A DNA stretch of 8,903 bases from CAYSDL01 sp964429875 (GTDB taxonomy: Bacteria; Fidelibacterota; Marinisomatia; SCGC-AAA003-L08; D37C17): positions 1-8,903 of the forward strand of contig CAYSDL010000055.1 of NCBI GenBank assembly GCA_964429875.1, given 5' to 3'. The notes under the pieces are model-generated. The model saw nothing but the letters and a program-made list of their open reading frames with translations, was not told the DNA's origin and made no database searches. Numbering within the stretch: the first letter of the stretch is position 1; every line of letters begins with the position of its first letter. This document shows, piece after piece, positions 1 to 6,557 of this stretch. A program made the position numbers and the translations under genes.

Positions 1-1391
1 ATAACATCAACTGATAAATCATTATTTATATCCCCAGTTAAATCTTGAAGAAATAAAATTTCATAAAAAACATTGCTGTCTAAACCATATGTGTTAGTAA
101 CTATTAAACTAACTTGATATTCTCCATAGCTTTCATAAGAATGGATTGGAGATTCTTCTGATGAAATACTTTCATCTCCAAAATTCCATGACCATTCAAT
201 AATTTCATTTTCATTTACTGATGATGATAAATCAATAAAAGAAACTGATAAATCGTCAATCTCAAATTCAAATAAAGCCATTGGAGTTTCAATCCCCTGA
301 GGTAATATATTTATAAGTGCAGCCTGACTTTCAACAAAATTATATCCACCACCATTTAAATTATTAAAATAAAAGTATCCATTAGCAGATCCCCCCCATC
401 CCCAATTACAGTGCAAATATCCACCCTCTTGGTATCCATCTACATTCCATGCATGACCTGGTCCATCATTTTCTGCATAAGCCCTATATATAACAGGCCA
501 TCCATTATCTAATTGATCCACAAGCATATTATACCAACCTTCTTCAGTATAATTTATTTTTGTATCACATCCAGATTCTTCAACATAGTTAAAGTTTTCT
601 ATTAATGCTTCCTGTGAAGAAGGGCCTTCCCAACATACCGAAGCTCCCGATCCCCAAGGGCTATAATCCATATTTACAGAAACACCTGCATGATATAATA
701 AAAGCTGAGAATCATAGGTTGCATTTCCATCTTCCATATTAGAAAAATCATAAGTGTATTCAGAAAAGTTGACTGATAAAGGACCATACATTGAATGGTA
801 GTAAGAACTATATCCAGCGCCAGTTGTAGGGTGTCCCCAATAGTACATCACTTGCCCCATTGCAACAGCCACGCAACCAACAAGAGCATCTTCAGGGCAA
901 AGGTTGTTCCACTCACCACCTTGATTCCACATTGCAGTTATAAGAGGAGTTACTTCTCTAATGCTAATACCTCTATCAATATTTTCTGAATATTTTGTCC
1001 ATAAACTTTGAATTTCTAAGCTTCCTTCAATATTATTATTTATACTATATAAAATATTTTCTCTATAGCTATCAAGCACTCTATCTAATTGAATCGGAAG
1101 ATTATCTAAATTTATATTTTCATTAAAACTATAGCCAATAATTGGGATGGTATTTTCATTTGAAGAAATAATAATAAAACCACTAGGTTCTAGATTGAAA
1201 ATGTAAAAATTATCTATTCCATTCTTTGAATCAATAATAAAGTTTTTAATAAAATTGTTATTATTAGATCTTTCAATAATTAGGTTTTCTGCAATACTTT
1301 GAGCTATTTGAATATTTATTGAAGCACTCAAAACAGTAAACAAACTAATTATTAGATTAATTTTTATAATATTTTTCAAAAGTCTTATCAT
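1..1391 (-). CDS. Secreted C10-family (streptopain-like) cysteine peptidase with PKD and dockerin-like domains; C-terminus cut by window edge
   Basis: An open frame enters from the left edge and gives 463 visible residues. A hydrophobic signal peptide (about residues 5-24) is followed by a SpeB-type propeptide (about 28-140, with FYIFNLEPSGFIIISS then PIIGYS). The mature peptidase starts near VTPLITAMWNQ (147-157). C173 in GCVAVAMGQVMYYW is the predicted nucleophile and H313 in GHAWNVDGY the predicted catalytic His, followed by a Trp/Gly-rich CNWGWGGSANGYF segment. A PKD domain spans about 371-445 (WNFGDE from W402). The frame leaves the window inside a dockerin-like repeat (GDINNDLSVDV, 453-463). 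The family cleaves proteins outside the cell, and the propeptide normally keeps it inactive until it is processed. I chose ATG at 1391, which overlaps the glycosyltransferase by 35 nt; TTG at 1379 is an alternative that keeps the signal peptide. Neither has a clear Shine-Dalgarno site. The family call is strong; the substrate is unknown. Confidence 0.9.
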   Translation of the reverse strand, partial: MIRLLKNIIKINLIISLFTVLSASINIQIAQSIAENLIIERSNNNNFIKNFIIDSKNGIDNFYIFNLEPSGFIIISSNENTIPIIGYSFNENINLDNLPIQLDRVLDSYRENILYSINNNIEGSLEIQSLWTKYSENIDRGISIREVTPLITAMWNQGGEWNNLCPEDALVGCVAVAMGQVMYYWGHPTTGAGYSSYYHSMYGPLSVNFSEYTYDFSNMEDGNATYDSQLLLYHAGVSVNMDYSPWGSGASVCWEGPSSQEALIENFNYVEESGCDTKINYTEEGWYNMLVDQLDNGWPVIYRAYAENDGPGHAWNVDGYQEGGYLHCNWGWGGSANGYFYFNNLNGGGYNFVESQAALINILPQGIETPMALFEFEIDDLSVSFIDLSSSVNENEIIEWSWNFGDESISSEESPIHSYESYGEYQVSLIVTNTYGLDSNVFYEILFLQDLTGDINNDLSVDV

Positions 1392-2466
1392 ATATTTCAA
1401 TCATATTACTCCAATCAAATCTATTAACCAAATCTTCATATTTTGAAGTAGATTTTCGTAATACTTTGTAATCATTTAAATAACTGTATAGTTTATTATA
1501 AAGCTCAGTATTGTTACTATAAAATATTTCAGAATTGTTTTTATAATCTAAAATCTCAGGATATGCTAATCTTGCAGGGAGTATTGGATATACTCCAGAT
1601 GATATAGCTTCAACTACACTAACACCAAAAAAATCCTGATTTGAAGTCACAGGGATAACATCAGATTTCATCAGCCATTTACAGTAATCCTTTTTTGAAT
1701 CACAGTATCCCATATGAATTATTTCATTACCTAATTTTATTTTAGCTCTATCAAAACAATCTGGATAATTAATAAAACTTTCACCAACAATTACTAGCGA
1801 AAAATCTATGTTTTTTTCCTTTATCTTATATAACACATTAAAAAAATCTTCTGGGTTTTTATCATGTTCCCATCTATGATTCCATAAAATAATAGGAGAA
1901 CTATTTACTATTTTATCATTTTTTTTATACTTAATAGTATTGCAACCGATATGCAATACATTAGATTTTTCTTTAATATTATTTATTGTTTCTAGATTCT
2001 TTTTATCAGGCATTTTTTTCAAATAAGAACTTAATCCATCTATAAAATTAGTTAAATGATATTCAGAATTAAATAAATTATAATCACTTACAAGAGCTGT
2101 TGTATAGTTTATAAATGCATAATGTAGATCTCTATTTAATTGCTCATCTTCATCATGCATAGATCTAGGATAAGAAATTTGATTTTCATGAAAATAAGTA
2201 ATTACTTTTGTTCCCCCAATTTTTTTTTGACAAAGAGATTTAAATATAGGAAGATTAAGCATGTCAGAAACAATAATTAAATCAAAAGATTCATCCATAT
2301 CTAGAAATTCTTTCGCAAGTGAAATAGCAGAACCATGCATTCTCCATTTCCAATGAATCCCAGGGAGAGATAAAATTTTTATATTATGAGAAGATTTTTC
2401 TTTATATGAATCTATCCATTGTTTATGTGCTCCTGAATAGAATGGTTCAATATAAATGATATTCAT
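1357..2466 (-). CDS. GT-B glycosyltransferase of the DUF3524/GTDC1 type, resembling tRNA-queuosine alpha-mannosyltransferase (QTMAN)
   Basis: The protein has 369 residues, no signal peptide and no membrane segment, so it is probably cytosolic. The N-terminal half carries DUF3524 signatures as I recall them from human GTDC1: IEPFYSGAHKQW (6-17), a Trp-rich HWKWRMHG (38-45) and YFHENQISYP (91-100). The C-terminal half has the GT4-like nucleotide-sugar domain: NHRWEHDKNPEDFF (196-209) and DFFGVSVVEAISSGVYPILPA (278-298), followed by YPEI, with the expected donor-site Glu at 286. In animals this family transfers mannose from GDP-mannose to the cyclopentenediol of queuosine in tRNA-Asp. It is shorter than the human protein (about 450 residues). 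The start codon overlaps the oxygenase stop as ATGA, so translation is probably coupled; no Shine-Dalgarno site is visible. Membership in the family is well supported. Activity on queuosine in this organism is inference, and another acceptor is possible. Confidence 0.85.
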   Translation of the reverse strand: MNIIYIEPFYSGAHKQWIDSYKEKSSHNIKILSLPGIHWKWRMHGSAISLAKEFLDMDESFDLIIVSDMLNLPIFKSLCQKKIGGTKVITYFHENQISYPRSMHDEDEQLNRDLHYAFINYTTALVSDYNLFNSEYHLTNFIDGLSSYLKKMPDKKNLETINNIKEKSNVLHIGCNTIKYKKNDKIVNSSPIILWNHRWEHDKNPEDFFNVLYKIKEKNIDFSLVIVGESFINYPDCFDRAKIKLGNEIIHMGYCDSKKDYCKWLMKSDVIPVTSNQDFFGVSVVEAISSGVYPILPARLAYPEILDYKNNSEIFYSNNTELYNKLYSYLNDYKVLRKSTSKYEDLVNRFDWSNMIEIYDKTFEKYYKN

Positions 2467-3500
2467 TGTAAATATCGTGCTAATAATCTGTGAAAATGAT
2501 GCACCCCTTTTTCATATCTTGCTGAATACCTTCCTCTATCATAAAATTTTGACTTGATTCCTTGTTGAACTTTATTAACAATTTGTTGATCTTCTTTTTC
2601 AACTTTTTCTAGACTTGAATCTGTATTAAGTGGTTGAGATTTACCTTTAATAGGAAAAGATAAAAATTTAATTTTAGTTTTTTCTTTATCAATTGGCTCT
2701 ATAATATTTAGAGATAATCCCCAATCATAAAAATTCAACATTATATTTGGAAATATCCAATAGTAGTAAGCATATATATCATTATTTTTTGAATTAGTAT
2801 ATTGAAGAACCCCATTCTTTAAAATTTCAGTTTTATAAGAATCTAAATTAATATCTTCATTTAATCCTTTATGTATATAGGGGACATGAAATCCTTCTAA
2901 ATAATTTTCACAATACAACGCCCAATGGGTATTAATTATATATGTATTTGAATTATTTTTATCAAAACTCAACTTATTAAATGGAAATAATTTTATTCTT
3001 TTAGATATATCATTCAAAATATCTTGGATATAAAAACCTTTTGATAAAGAACAGAAAATGAAATTCTTCCAATCTAATAGCTTTAGACTATAAAGGTCAT
3101 CATTATCAGTAGGGAAATTTTTTACTTCTTCAAATCCAGGCATATGTTTCATTTTACCATTTAGATCAAATGTTCTACCATGATAAGAACATTTCACAGT
3201 CCTATTATTTGAGGGTTTAGAACATAAAATATTTCCTCTATGTGTGCAGACATTACTAAAACACTCTAATTTATTATTTTGTTTAGATATAAAAAGAGGT
3301 TCTGAAATTGTATCTTCTAAAAAATAAAGCGGAGTAACCTTACTTTTAATTGAATCTTTATGAGTGATGAATTGCCAGGAATTTCTAAATATTTTATCTA
3401 TTGTAGTGTGAAAATAATTATCATCTAAATAAAATTTTGACGGCATAGTCCTAGCAAGGCTAATATCCTTATTAATTGATATTCTGTCTACAGAAGACAT
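2463..3500 (-). CDS. Rieske non-heme iron oxygenase, alpha-subunit type (choline/carnitine monooxygenase-like)
   Basis: The protein has 345 residues and the full two-domain layout of a Rieske oxygenase alpha subunit. The [2Fe-2S] site is C85-x-H87, then 16 residues, then C104-x2-H107 (CTHRG and CSYHG). The mononuclear iron site is ENYLEGFHVPYIH (198-210), with ligands H205 and H210 and the third ligand probably D304 in EKEDQQIVNKVQQG. E202 sits three residues before the first iron His. There most oxygenases have a bridging Asp, whereas carnitine monooxygenase CntA has Glu. The C-terminus (RYSARYEKGVHHFHRLLARY) is typical of the family. Such enzymes use O2 and a separate reductase to hydroxylate or demethylate small molecules; no reductase or ferredoxin gene is in the window. 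The gene lies 9 nt after the mscS-like gene and overlaps the glycosyltransferase by 4 nt. No Shine-Dalgarno site precedes the ATG. The substrate is unknown; a quaternary amine is one option. Confidence 0.9.
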   Translation of the reverse strand: MSSVDRISINKDISLARTMPSKFYLDDNYFHTTIDKIFRNSWQFITHKDSIKSKVTPLYFLEDTISEPLFISKQNNKLECFSNVCTHRGNILCSKPSNNRTVKCSYHGRTFDLNGKMKHMPGFEEVKNFPTDNDDLYSLKLLDWKNFIFCSLSKGFYIQDILNDISKRIKLFPFNKLSFDKNNSNTYIINTHWALYCENYLEGFHVPYIHKGLNEDINLDSYKTEILKNGVLQYTNSKNNDIYAYYYWIFPNIMLNFYDWGLSLNIIEPIDKEKTKIKFLSFPIKGKSQPLNTDSSLEKVEKEDQQIVNKVQQGIKSKFYDRGRYSARYEKGVHHFHRLLARYLQ

Positions 3501-3509
3501 TAGGGATAT

Positions 3510-4565
3510 TTAAAGATCAGTTTTTTTTATATGAACAGTTCTTTGAGGAAATGGAATTTCAATATTTTCTTCATTAAAAGATTTATATATAGTAGTTGAT
3601 AATTTATCAATGACAAGGCCCCGTAATTCAGGCTTTTCTATCCAGCCTAACAGTTGTAATCTTAGGCCAGAATCTCCAAATTCTCTAAATCTAGCTCTAG
3701 GTTCCGGGTCTTTGCATATCATTTCTTCAGATAAAGCAATTTGGAACATTATATCTTTTGCTTTTTCAACATTCGTTCCATAAGCAACATCAACAGTAAT
3801 TCTAATTCTTTCTTTTTCATGAGGGCCACCACTCTCATTTATGATTTTTGAATTAGCTATAACAGAATTTGGAATAGTTATTTCTATATCATCCCTTGTT
3901 ATAATTCGAGTACTCCTAATACCAATATGTCTTACACGACCTCTTTCTCCTGCATCTAAATTAATGTAATCACCCTCCTTATAAGGACTATCAGCCATTA
4001 TAAAAATTCCAGCAAATAAATTTCCTAAAGTATCCTTTGCTGCAAATGCTAATACTGCACTTAATATACCAGCTGATGCAACCCATGCTGTAACATCAAT
4101 ATCCCATGTGAGCATAATGAAATAAACTGCAAGAAGGAATATTACTATTTTACCAAGATTTTCAAACAATGGAATTGTTTTTGATTGAATAAATGATGCT
4201 TTTCTACTTTTCCTTGAGGCCCATCCTATTAAAATAATAAATGATCTAAATAATGCTAATCCCCAAACAATAACAATTATTGTTTTTAAAATACCTACAA
4301 ATGAAAAAATTATGTTTTCAGGAAGATCTAATAGTTTTATAGCAACATTAAGACCAAAAAATAAAATTGAATAATATAGGGGCTTATGTAAAGTATCTAT
4401 AATTTTATCATCTAAATCTGTATTTGATCTTTTAACAATTATTTTTAAAAAGCTTATAAAGATTTTATCTATAATAAGCGCACCGATAAATGATAGAACA
4501 ATATATATTAGTGCTAAAAGAGGCTTATTGTCACTTAGGTTATTTAGAAGGTTACTTAATTCCAT
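3510..4565 (-). CDS. MscS-family small-conductance mechanosensitive channel
   Basis: This is a 351-residue inner-membrane protein. Hydrophobic segments lie at about 16-40, 62-80, 87-113 and 135-154, followed by the pore-lining TM3 region at about 158-190 (WVASAGILSAVLAFAAKDTL, then NLFAGIFIMADSPYKEGDYI), which is the clearest MscS signature. The soluble beta domain follows (about 195-250, with the IPNSVIANSKIIN motif at 231-243). A C-terminal alpha/beta domain ends in the family motif EIPFPQRTVHIK (336-347). With about five predicted membrane segments it is longer than E. coli MscS (three segments, 286 residues). MscS channels open under membrane tension to release solutes during hypo-osmotic shock. 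It is the first gene of the minus-strand cluster and is transcribed divergently from htpG. A heptameric assembly is expected from the family. No Shine-Dalgarno site is visible before the ATG. Confidence 0.95.
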   Translation of the reverse strand: MELSNLLNNLSDNKPLLALIYIVLSFIGALIIDKIFISFLKIIVKRSNTDLDDKIIDTLHKPLYYSILFFGLNVAIKLLDLPENIIFSFVGILKTIIVIVWGLALFRSFIILIGWASRKSRKASFIQSKTIPLFENLGKIVIFLLAVYFIMLTWDIDVTAWVASAGILSAVLAFAAKDTLGNLFAGIFIMADSPYKEGDYINLDAGERGRVRHIGIRSTRIITRDDIEITIPNSVIANSKIINESGGPHEKERIRITVDVAYGTNVEKAKDIMFQIALSEEMICKDPEPRARFREFGDSGLRLQLLGWIEKPELRGLVIDKLSTTIYKSFNEENIEIPFPQRTVHIKKTDL

Positions 4566-4581
4566 TTAATAATTTAGTTAC

Positions 4582-4602
4582 AATTGCTTTGATATTGCAA
4601 TT
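4582..4602. repeat. Short hyphenated palindrome AATTGC-N9-GCAATT upstream of htpG
   Basis: AATTGC (4582-4587) and GCAATT (4597-4602) are perfect inverted arms separated by 9 nt, overlapping the candidate -35 box of htpG. The spacing resembles that of CIRCE operators, but the arm sequence does not match CIRCE. It could be an operator for either divergent gene or chance. The palindrome itself is certain; a function is not. Confidence 0.3.
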
Positions 4603-4612
4603 ATTGTATAGA
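4584..4612 (+). promoter_or_regulatory. Candidate promoter for htpG
   Basis: TTGCTT (4584-4589), a 17-nt spacer and TATAGA (4607-4612, followed by AT) form a plausible housekeeping-type promoter, with a start site near 4620 and a leader of about 40 nt. I see no obvious sigma32-type boxes. The match is moderate and AT-rich sequence gives many false hits. Confidence 0.35.
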
Positions 4613-4642
4613 ATATTTTAATTTTACTTGATTTATTTTTTA

Positions 4643-4670
4643 ATTATAAAAGGATAACATGGCAAAACAA
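4643..4670 (-). promoter_or_regulatory. Candidate sigma70-type promoter for the MscS-led cluster
   Basis: Read on the minus strand, TTGTTT (4670-4665) is followed after 16 nt by a perfect TATAAT (4648-4643). This would start transcription near 4636 and leave a leader of about 70 nt before the MscS ATG at 4565. The -35 box lies inside the first codons of htpG, so the divergent promoters would overlap. Such boxes occur by chance in AT-rich DNA, and the housekeeping consensus of this phylum is uncertain. Confidence 0.35.
4650..4654 (+). promoter_or_regulatory. htpG ribosome binding site
   Basis: AAGGA lies 4 nt before the htpG ATG at 4659 and is the only clear Shine-Dalgarno-like site preceding a gene here. 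It supports the ATG at 4659, which also gives the standard HtpG N-terminus (KFKTEVSQLL). Confidence 0.6.
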
Positions 4671-6527
4671 AAATTTAAAACAGAAGTATCGCAATTATTA
4701 CAACTAATTATTCATTCACTTTATTCAAATAAAGAGATTTTTTTAAGAGAACTAATATCAAATTCATCTGATGCACTAGATAAATTAAGATACCTATCTT
4801 TAACTGACTCCAAATATAAAAAAATAAAACTTGACCCTAAAATATCTATTTCATTTGATAAAGAAGGTGATACAAAAACACTTACAGTGTCTGATAATGG
4901 CATTGGAATGGATAAAGCAGATCTTGTTGAAAGTTTAGGAACTATTGCAAGAAGTGGAACAAAAAAATTCTTAGAGCAGCTTACAGGGGATTCTAAAAAA
5001 GATAGTAATCTAATTGGTCAGTTTGGAGTTGGGTTTTATTCATGTTACATGGTTGCAGATAAAGTTGAAGTAGTAACGAAGAAAGCTTTAGGTAAACAGG
5101 GCTATTTATGGAAAAGTGATGGCAAAACAGGGTTCACAATTAGTGAAACTTCTAAAAAAGAAAATGGGACAACAATAAAGCTATTTCTAAATGAAGATGG
5201 TGATGAATACTCAAGTAAATGGTCAATCCAATCTGTAATAAAAAAATATTCTGATCATATTGCCTTCCCTATTGAACTTCATTATGAAGAAGAAGTAGAA
5301 AAAAAGATTGAACAAAAAGTAGATCAAGTTAATTCCGCCTCTGCCTTTTGGAAAAAAAGTAAATCTAGCCTAAAAGCTAAAGATTATAATGAATTTTATA
5401 AATCTTTAAGTGCAGATACAGAAGACCCCTTATTACGTCTTCATACCCAGGCTGAAGGAAATCTGGTTTATACAACATTATTTTATATCCCCAAGAAAGC
5501 GCCATTTGATATGTTTAGAGCAGATTATGCATCTGGGATAAAATTATATATAAATAGAGTATTTATAACTGATGATGATAAAGAACTTATGCCAACATAT
5601 CTACGATTTGTAAAAGGAGTTATCGATTCGGAAGATCTTCCCTTAAATGTGAGTAGAGAAATATTACAAAAAAATCAAATTCTAGATAAAATTAAAAAGA
5701 ATAGTGTTAAAAAATTACTTTCTGAGTTTAAAAAATTATTAACCAAAAATAGAGAAAAATATGTTGAATTTTATGAACAATATGGGATTCCTCTAAAAGA
5801 AGGTTTATATCAAGATTTTGAAAATAGAGAAGCCCTTATGGATTTAGTTTGTTTTAAATCAAATCAACGTGAAGGCTTTATAACATTATCTGAATATGTT
5901 GATAAAATGAAAAAAGATCAAAAGTCAATTTTTTATTTAACTGGATCTAATATTAATGAACTTAAAAACTCTCCATTACTTGAAGTATGTAATAATCGAG
6001 ATATTGAAGTTCTTTTAATGAATCATGAAATCGATGAAATGGTATTTGGAAGCGTAGGAAAATTTAAAGATCATGAATTTAAATCAATTAATCATGCAAA
6101 TGCGCTTGAAGAAATCGATGGAAAAGATAAAAAAGAAGATAAAAAAGAAGATAAAAAAATTGACATAGATCCTTTTATTAAAAAAGTTAAAAAGGTCTTA
6201 GGTGAAAAAGTTAAGGATGTTGTAAGCTCTAAAAGATTATCAAATTCACCTGCATGTGTTGTTGCAGACAGCAATGACCCGACAGCTCAAATGCAAGAAT
6301 TATTTAAACAAATGGGACAAGGTGCTATGCCTGATGCAAAGCCAATCTTTGAAATTAACCCTAAACACTCAATTATTAAAAAATTGTCCAAGATGAATAA
6401 AAATAAAACATTTGATGATTCAGTTTTGTTATTATTTGATCAGGCATTACTTGTAAGTAATATAAAAATAGAAAACCCAGGAGAGTTTATAGGTAGGATA
6501 AATAAAGTTCTTGAAAAAAGTTTATAA
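4659..6527 (+). CDS. htpG: Molecular chaperone HtpG (bacterial Hsp90)
   Basis: This is a full-length, 622-residue cytosolic ATP-dependent chaperone (E. coli HtpG has 624). The N-terminal Bergerat ATPase has FLRELISNSSDALDKLR with catalytic E31 and Mg-binding N35, the DNGIGM motif with D79 for adenine binding, the GTIARSGTK lid segment (94-102), the glycine loop GQFGVGFYS (120-128) and GTTIKL (170-175). The middle domain carries LPLNVSREILQ with R333, equivalent to the catalytic Arg of yeast Hsp90 (Arg380). The C-terminal dimerisation domain includes MQELFKQMG and ends without MEEVD, as expected for bacteria. A lysine-rich insert, DKKEDKKEDKK (490-500), precedes the C-terminal domain. HtpG refolds or remodels client proteins, often with DnaK. 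The gene stands alone on the plus strand and converges on the sulfotransferase-like gene. Confidence 0.98.
   Translation: MAKQKFKTEVSQLLQLIIHSLYSNKEIFLRELISNSSDALDKLRYLSLTDSKYKKIKLDPKISISFDKEGDTKTLTVSDNGIGMDKADLVESLGTIARSGTKKFLEQLTGDSKKDSNLIGQFGVGFYSCYMVADKVEVVTKKALGKQGYLWKSDGKTGFTISETSKKENGTTIKLFLNEDGDEYSSKWSIQSVIKKYSDHIAFPIELHYEEEVEKKIEQKVDQVNSASAFWKKSKSSLKAKDYNEFYKSLSADTEDPLLRLHTQAEGNLVYTTLFYIPKKAPFDMFRADYASGIKLYINRVFITDDDKELMPTYLRFVKGVIDSEDLPLNVSREILQKNQILDKIKKNSVKKLLSEFKKLLTKNREKYVEFYEQYGIPLKEGLYQDFENREALMDLVCFKSNQREGFITLSEYVDKMKKDQKSIFYLTGSNINELKNSPLLEVCNNRDIEVLLMNHEIDEMVFGSVGKFKDHEFKSINHANALEEIDGKDKKEDKKEDKKIDIDPFIKKVKKVLGEKVKDVVSSKRLSNSPACVVADSNDPTAQMQELFKQMGQGAMPDAKPIFEINPKHSIIKKLSKMNKNKTFDDSVLLLFDQALLVSNIKIENPGEFIGRINKVLEKSL
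6126..6158 (+). repeat. 12-bp tandem repeat inside htpG encoding DKKEDKKEDKK
   Basis: The unit GATAAAAAAGAA occurs at 6126-6137 and 6138-6149, with a 9-base partial third copy at 6150-6158. It keeps the reading frame (four codons, D-K-K-E) and encodes a charged, probably disordered segment at the start of the C-terminal domain. Such a tract can change copy number by slippage without a frameshift. Confidence 0.8.
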
Positions 6528-6557
6528 TATTATTCTAGAATTAGGTTAACAAGAACT
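6506..6557. repeat. 8-bp inverted repeat spanning the htpG/ASST convergent junction
   Basis: AGTTCTTG (6506-6513) and CAAGAACT (6550-6557) are perfect inverted arms 36 nt apart that bracket both stop codons, with a small TTCTAGAA palindrome (6533-6540) between them. The arms lie in the last codons of each gene. It might help end transcription in both directions, but the loop is long and no T-tract follows on the plus strand. Confidence 0.3.

Larger units (their letters stand above)
1..4565 (-). other. Putative four-gene transcription unit (MscS, Rieske oxygenase, DUF3524 glycosyltransferase, C10 peptidase)
   Basis: All four genes lie on the minus strand with junctions of +9 nt, -4 nt and -35 nt. 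No space for an internal terminator is left between them. The only upstream gap is the 93-bp divergent region before the MscS gene. Co-transcription is inferred from spacing. Internal promoters inside coding sequence cannot be excluded, especially for the secreted peptidase, whose role looks unrelated to the first three. Confidence 0.6.
4566..4658. promoter_or_regulatory. Divergent intergenic region between the MscS gene and htpG
   Basis: This 93-bp, very AT-rich stretch is the only sizeable non-coding DNA in the window. Transcripts for the minus-strand cluster and for htpG probably both start in or near it. It contains a TATAAT -10 candidate on the minus strand, a TTGCTT/TATAGA pair on the plus strand, a short palindrome and the htpG ribosome binding site. 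No CIRCE element (TTAGCACTC-N9-GAGTGCTAA) is present. Confidence 0.65.

Noticed and set aside
393..398. C-run (cccccc) in the peptidase as a possible phase-variable tract or frameshift
   Set aside because: The frame continues unbroken on both sides through the conserved CNWGWGGSANGYF segment; the run is just consecutive Gly codons and is short.
795..989. Open frame of 64 codons on the plus strand
   Set aside because: It lies wholly inside the C10 peptidase gene on the opposite strand, over the conserved catalytic Cys region, and its product has no recognisable features.
4721..4903. Open frame of 60 codons on the minus strand inside htpG
   Set aside because: It is antisense to the conserved ATPase motifs of htpG and is explained by the codon constraint there.
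6092..6274. Open frame of 60 codons on the minus strand inside htpG, rich in Ser/Phe/Leu
   Set aside because: It is antisense to the lysine-rich repeat of htpG (AAAGAA read backwards gives Phe/Leu/Ser) and looks like a shadow rather than a membrane microprotein.
6532..6541. ATTCTAGAAT palindrome as a rho-independent terminator
   Set aside because: It has no loop and no GC-rich stem, and no T-tract follows it. It is only a short self-complementary sequence.
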